Shown in pieces: positions 1-5,548 of a DNA stretch of 5,551 bases. The notes under the pieces are model-generated. The model saw only the letters and a program-made list of their open reading frames with translations, was not told where the DNA came from and searched no databases. Both the position numbers and the translations under genes were made by a program. Source of the DNA: Acidimicrobiia bacterium UBA6912 (GTDB taxonomy: Bacteria; Actinomycetota; Acidimicrobiia; Spongiisociales; UBA5794); assembly GCA_002450985.1 (NCBI GenBank), contig DKBA01000105.1, positions 1-5,551 of the forward strand. Reading direction: 5' to 3'. Every line of letters begins with the position of its first letter. Position 1 is the stretch's first letter.

Positions 1-623
1 TGCTCGGCGGCACCGACGCCGCGCCGACGTCCACCAACTACACGAACTTCTTCAACCAGGTTCTGGTGAAGGTTCGGGACGTTTCGATCATCGTATTGCC
101 GGGTGCGTCGTGGCCGGCCGATCAGGCGATCGTCGATGCCGGCGGTGTCGTTGGACGCCACGTGGGCGACGGCGTGGTGGCGTTCTTCCCGACCGAGACA
201 TCAGGTTCGGAGTCGGCGGCGGTACGGGGGTGCATCTCGGCTGCCATCGCCATCCGCGACGGGATGACCGACGTCGCCGAGAGGTCCGGCCTTCCCCCCG
301 GTTCGATCACCGTTCGATTCGGGCTGCACTGGGGAGGGACGCTCTACATGGGGAACATTGGCACCGCCGCCCGATCCGAGGTCACCGCACTCGGCGACCA
401 GGTGAACGAGACCGCTCGTATCGAGGCGTGTGCGTCCGGCGGGCTGATCCTCGTCTCGAAGGCGCTCCTCGAGCGCCTCGACCCACCCGATGCGGCGGCG
501 ATCGGCCTCAATCTGGACAGCGCCACGTACACACCGCTGGGGGAACTGCCGACTGCGACCGACAAGGCGCGTCGCGATGCACCGGCGATCGCCGTCACAG
601 ATGTGACAACGTTGCTGGGTTGA
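1..623 (+). CDS. Class III adenylate/guanylate cyclase catalytic domain, C-terminal part (5' truncated by window)
   Basis: The frame is open from the window edge (first full codon at 3) to the TGA at 621-623, giving 206 visible residues. A GTG at 66 could be read as a start, but the frame continues upstream and cyclase homology probably does too, so I treat the gene as partial. Visible class III signatures are HVGDGVVAFF (residues 53-62; D56 is a metal-binding aspartate), the strand VRFGLHWG (104-111), and LGDQVNETARIE (130-141). In the last, N135 and R139 are the expected transition-state residues and D132 sits at the adenine-selecting position. The Lys commonly found three residues before the GD pair is Arg here (R52). 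The first metal-binding Asp, usually in an F-x-D-I motif, cannot be identified and is either upstream or lost. Such proteins convert ATP (or GTP) to cyclic nucleotide. The stretch after residue 165 resembles no domain I recognise. Function is known at family level only; activity is not assured. Confidence 0.82.
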   Translation, partial: LGGTDAAPTSTNYTNFFNQVLVKVRDVSIIVLPGASWPADQAIVDAGGVVGRHVGDGVVAFFPTETSGSESAAVRGCISAAIAIRDGMTDVAERSGLPPGSITVRFGLHWGGTLYMGNIGTAARSEVTALGDQVNETARIEACASGGLILVSKALLERLDPPDAAAIGLNLDSATYTPLGELPTATDKARRDAPAIAVTDVTTLLG

Positions 624-630
624 GCCCGAC

Positions 631-661
631 GACCTTCAACCGGTCGCCCGGCGCGAAGGTT
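631..661 (+). terminator. Hairpin just after the cyclase gene, possible terminator
   Basis: ACCTTC at 632-637 pairs with GAAGGT at 655-660, and G631 can wobble with T661. Inside this stem, CCGG at 640-643 pairs with CCGG at 648-651 around a TCGC loop, with small unpaired bulges (AA and CGC) between the two stems. It begins 8 nt after the cyclase stop codon. There is no T-run after it, so it would be a tractless hairpin of the kind often proposed for high-GC bacteria. Its position supports the call; its efficiency is unknown. Confidence 0.45.
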
Positions 662-926
662 GTCGCATCGGGACCGCGATCCCGGGAGAGGCCACCGCCA
701 AGTTCCTTCTGATGCAATGAGGACAGGACGGGCTTCGCCGACCTGGCGGCGATATGTCAGTCTGATGCGACGATCCCGCCTCCTACCTTGGTGGTGCAAC
801 CCAACTGCAACCCAACTCCAGCGCACGGCACGTCACCAGCTGGACAGACCGACACAAAGCTCGCCAGAAGCGTTGACAGGACGGCACCAGATGGACGCAA
901 CGACACCGGACGGGACGACATCTGTG
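662..926. other. Non-coding stretch left of the tRNA fragment
   Basis: No convincing gene is present. The open frames here (660-929 and 788-1030 on the plus strand) have compositions rich in R, S, T and P, no recognisable domain and no supporting start context, and they run across the tRNA fragment or its border. The only structures I can support are the 11-bp tandem repeat at 795-816 and a weak 5-bp hairpin at 736-751. The region fits the terminal, integrase-binding end of an integrated element better than it fits a gene. Confidence 0.5.
795..817. repeat. Perfect 11-bp tandem repeat, candidate integrase arm-type sites
   Basis: The unit TGCAACCCAAC occurs twice in a row without mismatch (795-805 and 806-816), and both copies are followed by T. 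The 11-bp period is about one helical turn, so a protein bound to each copy would sit on the same face of the DNA. The repeat lies about 110 bp to the left of the tRNA-Arg fragment. Tyrosine integrases bind short direct repeats (arm sites) at this kind of distance from the crossover core. The repeat is seen directly; the arm-site role is inference. Confidence 0.55.
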
Positions 927-971
927 TGACTACGGATCAGAAGGTTGGGGGTTCGAGTCCCTCCGGGCGTG
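927..971 (+). other. tRNA-Arg(ACG) 3' half, probable attachment (att) site remnant
   Basis: The bases fold as the 3' half of a tRNA: anticodon loop CTACGGA (930-936, anticodon ACG at 932-934), 3' anticodon stem TCAGA (937-941), five-base variable loop (942-946), T stem GGGGG (947-951), T loop TTCGAGT (952-958), returning T stem CCCTC (959-963), acceptor strand CGGGCGT (964-970) and discriminator G971. CCA is not encoded. The 5' anticodon stem would be TGTGA (925-929); G926 opposite G940 breaks it, so tRNA identity stops near 926-927. No D arm or 5' acceptor strand (CGCCCG-like) lies within the preceding 100 bases. It cannot make a functional tRNA. A 3' tRNA copy starting at the anticodon stem is the usual att duplicate left by tyrosine-integrase elements. 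By polarity the integrated element should lie to the left and the older flanking DNA to the right. Confidence 0.8.
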
Positions 972-1055
972 CTGGCGAAACCGTTGTGCCGCAACAGATT
1001 CAGCCCGGTGGTGGCGAGTGGACCTTCTGACGTCCAGGAGCCATTCGCTCGCGTT

Positions 1056-1277
1056 TCACAGCAGCTCGGTGAATCCCTCCACGGTGAGATCTGCCTGACG
1101 CAGAACTGAACGCAGTGTGCCGCGTGCCAACTCGCGATGCATTGGAACGATCACCGTCCGGTTGGCTTCGTTCCGCAGCTTCACATGACTGCCGCGCTGA
1201 CTCACCTCGAGGAAACCGATCTTGGCGAGGGCGCGAACCACGTCGCGTCCGGAGACGATGGGGAGGCTCGGGCTCAC
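1056..1277 (-). CDS. hicA: HicA-family toxin (mRNA interferase)
   Basis: A 73-residue protein with the full HicA pattern: an N-terminal helix (SGRDVVRALAKIGF, 9-22), then QRGSHVKLR (27-35) with the catalytic histidine at H31, a strand with VIVPMH (42-47), and the C-terminal GTLRSVLRQADLTVEGF segment (53-69). HicA has a double-stranded-RNA-binding-like fold and cleaves mRNA, causing growth arrest unless held by HicB. The start is a GTG whose bases overlap the hicB stop (GTGA, 1274-1277), so translation is probably coupled to hicB. No separate ribosome binding site is evident. The length is normal for the family and no key residue is missing. Confidence 0.93.
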   Translation of the reverse strand: MSPSLPIVSGRDVVRALAKIGFLEVSQRGSHVKLRNEANRTVIVPMHRELARGTLRSVLRQADLTVEGFTELL

Positions 1278-1474
1278 GCCGGGATGTCAACCGGAGCGAT
1301 GATCGGAGTGTCGATGTGATCGGGAAGCGGCTGGTCCTCGAAGTAGAGCTCGAGGGCCTCGCGGAGGTTGTTCAAGGCTCCCTCCACGTTCTCCCCCTGG
1401 CTGGTGACCTCCACCTCAAGACAGCGGGCGACGTACCAAGGCGGCTCATGGGTGACGGCGGCGGTGAATCGCAT
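1274..1474 (-). CDS. hicB: HicB-family antitoxin (short form)
   Basis: A 66-residue protein from the ATG at 1472-1474; a TTG two codons upstream (1478-1480) is an alternative start. The sequence starts MRFTAAVTHEPPWYVARCLE and continues with the typical SQGENVEGALNNLREALELYFED helix region. This is the partial RNase H-like fold that blocks HicA. There is no C-terminal ribbon-helix-helix or helix-turn-helix domain, so this short antitoxin may not bind DNA itself, unlike longer HicB proteins that repress their own operon. The gene precedes hicA and overlaps it by 4 nt. I prefer the ATG because a TANNNT hexamer lies exactly 7 nt before it, which suits a leaderless transcript, and I see no Shine-Dalgarno sequence. 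Confidence 0.9.
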   Translation of the reverse strand: MRFTAAVTHEPPWYVARCLEVEVTSQGENVEGALNNLREALELYFEDQPLPDHIDTPIIAPVDIPA

Positions 1475-1487
1475 GGTCAAGAGTCTA
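1475..1487 (-). promoter_or_regulatory. Putative -10 element for leaderless hicBA transcript
   Basis: On the minus strand TAGACT (1487-1482) matches the actinobacterial -10 pattern TANNNT. Seven bases separate it from the hicB ATG, which places the expected transcription start at or next to the A of the ATG. No good -35 hexamer is visible at the usual distance. It would let hicBA be expressed apart from the upstream helicase gene. Confidence 0.4.
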
Positions 1488-1533
1488 CGGCCACGAGCGA
1501 CTCATTCAGGTCGAGGTGGTTCACTCTCACACG

Positions 1534-1545
1534 GCGAGGCCTCGC
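1534..1545. promoter_or_regulatory. 12-bp perfect palindrome upstream of hicBA, possible operator
   Basis: GCGAGGCCTCGC reads the same on both strands. It lies in the gap between the helicase gene and hicB, about 60 bp before the hicB start and upstream of the putative -10. It could be a dimer-binding operator, but it sits far upstream for simple repression and the local HicB lacks an obvious DNA-binding domain. Only the palindrome itself is certain. Confidence 0.25.
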
Positions 1546-1636
1546 AGCTGGCCGGACGCTCGTCGACGACCTCACGATGCGCGGCCTCACCAGGACGCCC
1601 GCGGGTAGGCGGGAAGGGCTCGGTGGTGCACGTCGG

Positions 1637-1664
1637 CCGGCGGCGCTCACCGCCGCCGGGTTTT
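1637..1664. terminator. Strong GC hairpin at the end of the primase-helicase gene
   Basis: A perfect 9-bp stem (CCGGCGGCG at 1637-1645 with CGCCGCCGG at 1651-1659) closes a 5-base loop. Read on the minus strand, the stop codon TGA of the helicase gene lies inside the loop, and the stem encodes its last residues. On the minus strand there is no T-run after it. On the plus strand it is followed by GTTTT (1660-1664), so it also resembles a weak intrinsic terminator for transcription entering the operon from the left in antisense. It probably separates the helicase transcript from hicBA. Confidence 0.6.
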
Positions 1665-3986
1665 CGGGATGTCGAAGCCGAGCGTGCGATACGCGGGGAT
1701 GCGCTTGGTATGCATGCGGTTGAGCACCGGGATCTCTATGTCGACGTAGTCGTGAAGCTGCACGCCGAGCTTGTCTTCGTGGGCGCGGAGCAGTCGCCCA
1801 ACGTACTGGACCACTCGGCCTTTGAACGCGATCGGGAAGGCGAGGAACAACGTGTCGAGCTCCGGCCAATCGAAACCCTCTCCGAGGTACGACCCAGTGG
1901 CTACTAGAACGATGCCCTCGTCCGGAGGGTGAGACGCGATGGCGTCGGCAACCGCTTGGCGTGCCCTCTTTCCGAGTCCTCCCCTCAGGACCAGCGCCGG
2001 GGTGCCCATGTCGGCGAGACCGGCGACCAACGCGTCGATGTGAGACGTCCGTTGGGTCAACACGAGGCAAGTGCGGCCAGCGGCGACCGCATCCTGGACG
2101 TCTTGGCAGATCTGGGCCGTTCTCGCCTCATCCTCGGCGACGGCCGAGAGAACCGTGTGGATCTCGCGTGCTTCGTCCTCGGAGACCGTCGTGTCCGTCT
2201 CGTGCACTACCAGCTCCCGATTCACGAGCGCGATCCCTTCCGCGTCGACTGGCCGGATCTCGTGCCGGACCGGGCCGCATTGGAGCGCGATGATTCCCTC
2301 CAGGCCGTCCCGCCGATACGGAGTTGCCGTGAGGCCGAGCCACCGCCGAGACGGCGCACGGCGGACGCACGCCTCGAAAGAGACCGCCGGTATGTGGTGG
2401 CACTCATCGACGACGACCAGCCCGTAGTTCGAGAAGGTGGCGGCCGGGTCGTCCTGGCGGGCAAGCGTCTGGATCATCGCCACATCGACGAAGCCGGTGG
2501 GCTTCGTCTTCCCGCCGCCGATCACCCCGATCCGGCTCTCGTCGATGCCGAGATGGTTGCAGAGGCGGTCCGTCCATTGCTCGACGAGGGGCTTGCGGTC
2601 GACCAAGACGAGTGTCGGCGTCTGGTGGTGAGCGATCACGGCGCACGCCATCACCGTCTTGCCTGCTCCCGGTGGCGCCACGATCACGCCGCGCTCGTGT
2701 GACTCGACGGCCGCCACCGCCTCTCGTTGTTGCGCTTGGAGCTCGGAACGGAACCAGACCGAGATCGACTCTGGTGAGGGCCGAACGTCTGCGACGTCGA
2801 GGCGGCTCCCAATCTCCGCAAGGAGTTCGCCGGTGCGTTCGACCAGACCTCTGGGGAGGTGGAGCCACTCGAGATCCTCCTCGTAGCACCGGATGAAGCG
2901 CGGCGTGTCCCACGTGGAGAATCGCATACGCTGCTTCTCGTAGAACTGCGGGTTCTGGATCGAGGCGAGATGCTTGAGAGCCGCCACCAGAGCCGGCGGC
3001 AGACCTGTCCGTTCGATGGAGAGGCCTGCGCCGAGGCGCGCCCGGACGACCGGGGGTGGCTGCGGTCCGTTGTCGCTGAGGAGGTCGGCAAGGCCCATGG
3101 CCGGTCCCGACGCCACGGGTCGCAGCGACTCGGCGAGGGACGCCACCGCATCCGGGGCGATACGTGCGACCGATGAGAGGAATCGCCACTGGTCAGGCCA
3201 AGGCTCGAGTGATGTGGGATCGAGGAAGGCGGTCGCCCCGACACGCAGGCGTTCTCCGTCGAGCGGCACCGCGATCAGGTTGCCGAACGATCCCTTGGGC
3301 ATGAAGTCCTGGGACGGGAAGAACCTGTCGTAGCTGGCCAGGTCGAGCTCGGCTCTTGCGGTCATTGCCCGCCGCAGCAGTGAGGCGCCGAGGGACCGGG
3401 CTGTCGCCGCCGGGACGGGAGCGGAGAAAAAGATCCACACGTGCGCGCCGTCGCCCGAGCGCGATCGCTCGAGTACGGCCGGCACCTCGACGTCGTGGCA
3501 GGCATCGAGGAACGCCAGGGCATCAAGCACCCATGAGCCGCCGTCGAAGTCACAAGCGAGCAGCGTGCAGCTGTCGTCGCGCAGCAGGGGATAGATGCCG
3601 ATTGTGGACTGCCCCAAGAGGTGTTGCGCAAAGACCTCATCCGTCAGGGGCAGGTAGTCGTGCTCCCTCGCCCGCTTCGTCCACCCGCCGCGAACCGCAG
3701 GCGACCAGCCGGACCTGCCGGTAGCAGCGTTCTCCCAGCGCACAGCGAACACGTCAGACCGGGCGCCGAACAGCGAGCGCATGAGCGCCAACTTCGCCTC
3801 GAGTGGAGCGTCCTCGTCGATCGATTCGGCGACCACCGTTTGGCTGAACAGGGTCGGCCCCCACGCCTTCTGGTGCCCGTCGTCCGCACGGTCGTCCAGC
3901 CCGAGGAGGTCGCGCAGCCGACGATTCTCGGCGCGCAGCGCCTCGATCTGAGCGAGAAGGTCTTCAGCAGGTTTGGACCAGGGCAC
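1647..3986 (-). CDS. TOTE-type primase (AEP) - SF2 helicase fusion protein
   Basis: A 779-residue protein from the GTG at 3984-3986. Order of parts: a short leucine-rich coiled coil (about 7-30); an archaeo-eukaryotic primase domain (about 45-275) with CDFDGG (145-150; D146 and D148 are the metal-binding DxD), SGDGAHVWIFF (177-187, H182) and the diagnostic run with FFPSQDFMPKGSFGNLIAVPL (222-242) and PDQWRFLSS (264-272); a linker and an XPB-like region (about 330-410); then an SF2 helicase with APPGAGKT (437-444), DECH (527-530), TATP (553-556) and QYVGRLLR (727-734). All key ATPase and primase residues are present. Families of this kind are called TOTE conflict systems and are thought to act on invader nucleic acids. 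No nuclease domain is recognisable. The frame stays open 81 codons upstream to 4229, but that part is S/R-rich and overlaps the preceding gene, so I reject it. The gene lies 56 bp after the AlbA_2 gene. Confidence 0.9.
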   Translation of the reverse strand: MPWSKPAEDLLAQIEALRAENRRLRDLLGLDDRADDGHQKAWGPTLFSQTVVAESIDEDAPLEAKLALMRSLFGARSDVFAVRWENAATGRSGWSPAVRGGWTKRAREHDYLPLTDEVFAQHLLGQSTIGIYPLLRDDSCTLLACDFDGGSWVLDALAFLDACHDVEVPAVLERSRSGDGAHVWIFFSAPVPAATARSLGASLLRRAMTARAELDLASYDRFFPSQDFMPKGSFGNLIAVPLDGERLRVGATAFLDPTSLEPWPDQWRFLSSVARIAPDAVASLAESLRPVASGPAMGLADLLSDNGPQPPPVVRARLGAGLSIERTGLPPALVAALKHLASIQNPQFYEKQRMRFSTWDTPRFIRCYEEDLEWLHLPRGLVERTGELLAEIGSRLDVADVRPSPESISVWFRSELQAQQREAVAAVESHERGVIVAPPGAGKTVMACAVIAHHQTPTLVLVDRKPLVEQWTDRLCNHLGIDESRIGVIGGGKTKPTGFVDVAMIQTLARQDDPAATFSNYGLVVVDECHHIPAVSFEACVRRAPSRRWLGLTATPYRRDGLEGIIALQCGPVRHEIRPVDAEGIALVNRELVVHETDTTVSEDEAREIHTVLSAVAEDEARTAQICQDVQDAVAAGRTCLVLTQRTSHIDALVAGLADMGTPALVLRGGLGKRARQAVADAIASHPPDEGIVLVATGSYLGEGFDWPELDTLFLAFPIAFKGRVVQYVGRLLRAHEDKLGVQLHDYVDIEIPVLNRMHTKRIPAYRTLGFDIPKTRRR

Positions 3987-3999
3987 AGTGCCGATTGTC
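3987..3999 (-). promoter_or_regulatory. Possible internal -10 element before the primase-helicase start
   Basis: On the minus strand TGCGACAAT (4002-3994) resembles an extended -10 (TGn plus GACAAT). It ends 7 nt before the chosen GTG, the same spacing as at hicB and at the AlbA_2 gene. The first base of the hexamer is G rather than T, so the match is imperfect. No Shine-Dalgarno sequence is evident, which is why a leaderless internal transcript is worth considering. Co-transcription from the upstream gene is equally possible. Confidence 0.28.
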
Positions 4000-4042
4000 G
4001 CAGCCGCCGATCGTGATCGTGGCGTCCCGAAGTCCGAGTCGG

Positions 4043-5449
4043 CTACTCCGGGAGAGTCCAAAAGGCGTTCGGATCCGTGTCGCTCTTTCCGATCCACCGG
4101 ATCACGCCGAGCTTCTCCATCTGACGGAGCCGCCTGATTGCCGTTGGCCTTGTGACGGCGAGCAGTTCCTCCACTTCGCCGGTCTTGAGACGGCCGACTT
4201 GACGTAGAGCTGCCACGACGTCGTGCCACCCGGCCGGAAGCTGTTCTGCTACTTCCGGGTCAACGTGCGTGGCCGTAAGCACTACCCGGACTGCTCCGGC
4301 TGTCTGGTGGTACGACGGGGCAGGGAGGCCGAAAAGGGCCATCTCTTCGAACATCCGTCGAATGCCCTCGCCGAGTTCCTGGGCCCAGCCTTGTTCCGTG
4401 CACACGCGCGCAACGCGTGGATTGCGGGCGAATCGCATTGCCTCCCTTGGGTCGCGTGCCTCGGCCAGTCCGGGGAATCGCCCGGGGTTCGAGACCTCGA
4501 TGCGGTCGTCGAAGACCTCGACTCGAATGTGATCGCCTCCGAGCGAGTACGAGCGGTGGATGACGGCGTTGACGATCGACTCAAGCCATGCATCTTCGGG
4601 TATCAGCGGAAGGTTGGCGAAGCGGCCGGACGTAGACAGACGGCGTGACGTCGGCTGGAGGCTTCGGACTGCTTCGGACGAGCGCGTGAGAACCTCGTCG
4701 ATCGTGCCGTCGAACGCGCGGTCCTCGAGGAGCTGCTGCCGCCCGCCGGTCTGACGCTCTGTGCCTCGGAACCTGAGGACGCGGACGTATGCGTTTGGGA
4801 AGGTGACCTGCGGTTCCTTGCCGAAGAGCAGGACGGCAGCAGCGGTCACACCCTCGTCGCGTAGGAGGCCACGGCGTCGCATCAGCCGCTCGGGGTCCGC
4901 CGCACCGAGCGGCTCGGCCCACCCATAGATGCTCTCCCAATCCAGGTCTTCCTCGGACACGTTGGGAACGGTGGTGCCGTCGAAGACGCTTTGTCCTTTG
5001 TCGTAGGTGAGCTCCTGTCGTTGAGCAAAGGACAGGCGCCTGGTCTCGTCGCCGACACGCAGGTAAACCTCGTCCTTCCGGTTGCCATGGACCTCGGCCG
5101 ATGGTTCGATTTCGATCACGAGAAGGTGGTCGGCATCGCCCCTCTCGTTGGTGCACCCGATCTCTCGGGCACGTGCGCGGACTAGGGGTTGGGTGTGGTC
5201 CATAGCCGCTTGCCGCAGGTCGTTGACCCGTTGGCCTTGAGAGTCCACACCTTCGACCCTGTCGGCTCCAAGGCCCACGACGATCGTTCCACCTTCCGCG
5301 TTGGCAAAGGCAATCTCAGCGTTCGCGAGGTCGCGTGCGGCTACCCGAGCGCTCTTGCGGTCGTACCATTGGTTCTCAGGGATGGCGAGGAGCGCGTGGC
5401 CTACGTTGGCAGGCTCCTCGCTGAGGGCTTGGGAGACCTCGGTTCGCAC
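4043..5449 (-). CDS. AlbA_2 (Schlafen-like) and GHKL-type ATP-binding protein with C-terminal winged helix
   Basis: A 468-residue protein of the family often labelled 'ATP-binding protein' or 'RecG-related transcriptional regulator'. An AlbA_2 domain spans about 23-145: NQWYDRKSAR (26-35), then AEIAFANAEGGTIVVGL (44-60) and a strand-rich end with VYLRVGDETRRLS. The middle part has the GHKL-like pattern: WLESIVNAVIHRSYS (288-302, E290 and N294), DDRIEVSNPGRFPG (314-327) and ELGEGIRRMFEEM (358-370). Residues about 405-467 form a winged helix (TGEVEELLAVTRPTAIRRLRQ, 423-443), suggesting DNA binding. No signal peptide or membrane segment is present, so it is cytoplasmic. AlbA_2 domains occur in Schlafen nucleases and in bacterial regulators; which role applies here is unknown. 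GTG at 5447-5449 is chosen because it follows both a -10-like TAAGGT and a purine-rich stretch. It is the first gene of a likely operon with the primase-helicase. Confidence 0.88.
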   Translation of the reverse strand: MRTEVSQALSEEPANVGHALLAIPENQWYDRKSARVAARDLANAEIAFANAEGGTIVVGLGADRVEGVDSQGQRVNDLRQAAMDHTQPLVRARAREIGCTNERGDADHLLVIEIEPSAEVHGNRKDEVYLRVGDETRRLSFAQRQELTYDKGQSVFDGTTVPNVSEEDLDWESIYGWAEPLGAADPERLMRRRGLLRDEGVTAAAVLLFGKEPQVTFPNAYVRVLRFRGTERQTGGRQQLLEDRAFDGTIDEVLTRSSEAVRSLQPTSRRLSTSGRFANLPLIPEDAWLESIVNAVIHRSYSLGGDHIRVEVFDDRIEVSNPGRFPGLAEARDPREAMRFARNPRVARVCTEQGWAQELGEGIRRMFEEMALFGLPAPSYHQTAGAVRVVLTATHVDPEVAEQLPAGWHDVVAALRQVGRLKTGEVEELLAVTRPTAIRRLRQMEKLGVIRWIGKSDTDPNAFWTLPE

Positions 5450-5466
5450 GAGCCCTACCTTACCCT
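5450..5466 (-). promoter_or_regulatory. Putative -10 / purine-rich start region of the AlbA_2 gene
   Basis: On the minus strand TAAGGT (5462-5457) fits TANNNT and ends exactly 7 nt before the GTG start, as expected for a leaderless message. The same bases also give a purine-rich AAGGTAGGG that could act as a weak ribosome binding site if transcription starts further upstream, for example from the A/T-rich run at 5462-5476. The two readings cannot be separated from sequence. Confidence 0.4.
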
Positions 5467-5486
5467 AAAATCTTTAGAGTAGTTGC

Positions 5487-5499
5487 GAGTCTGCGACTC
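5487..5499. promoter_or_regulatory. Inverted repeat upstream of the AlbA_2 promoter, possible operator
   Basis: GAGTC (5487-5491) and GACTC (5495-5499) form a perfect inverted repeat around TGC. It lies about 25-37 bp upstream of the putative -10, overlapping or just beyond where the -35 would be. A regulator, possibly the winged-helix protein encoded downstream, could bind it. Only the repeat is seen; its role is inference. Confidence 0.3.
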
Positions 5500-5527
5500 A
5501 TGACGTGGACGCGGCTGGGATGCCCTC

Positions 5528-5548
5528 TGGGAGCCAAGTTGGGAGCCA
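5528..5548. repeat. Tandem 9-bp direct repeat with 12-bp period at the right edge
   Basis: TGGGAGCCA occurs at 5528-5536 and 5540-5548, 12 bp apart, right at the window end. It resembles the left tandem repeat in unit size and spacing and shares the heptamer AGTTGGG / CCCAACT with it in opposite orientation. It may be a protein-binding site pair near another element end. Further copies could lie outside the window. Confidence 0.4.

Noticed and set aside
708..768. TCTGATGC present at 708-715 and 761-768
   Set aside because: An 8-bp repeat is expected by chance; no further structure around the copies.
660..1030. Plus-strand open frames at 660-929 and 788-1030
   Set aside because: Low-complexity composition, no recognisable domain, and they run across the tandem repeat, the tRNA fragment or their borders; typical chance frames in GC-rich DNA.
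1019..1036. Hairpin TGGAC / GTCCA with an 8-base loop after hicA
   Set aside because: Only 5 bp with no T-run; too weak to call a terminator, though its position about 20 nt after the hicA stop is suggestive.
1037..1046. GGAGCCATTC at 1037-1046 also present at 5542-5551, a possible direct repeat flanking the four-gene block
   Set aside because: A 10-bp match is expected several times by chance in a window of this size, and the match cannot be followed past the window edge.
1115..1907. Plus-strand open frames over hicBA and the helicase 3' end (1115-1723, 1368-1907)
   Set aside because: They are antisense shadows of genes with clear family matches.
1929..2702. 257-residue plus-strand open frame opposite the helicase gene
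   Set aside because: Length arises from GC-rich codon structure of the opposite strand; residues are rich in R, D and V with no domain pattern.
4223..4648. 141-residue plus-strand open frame opposite the AlbA_2 gene
   Set aside because: Antisense shadow of a well-supported gene.
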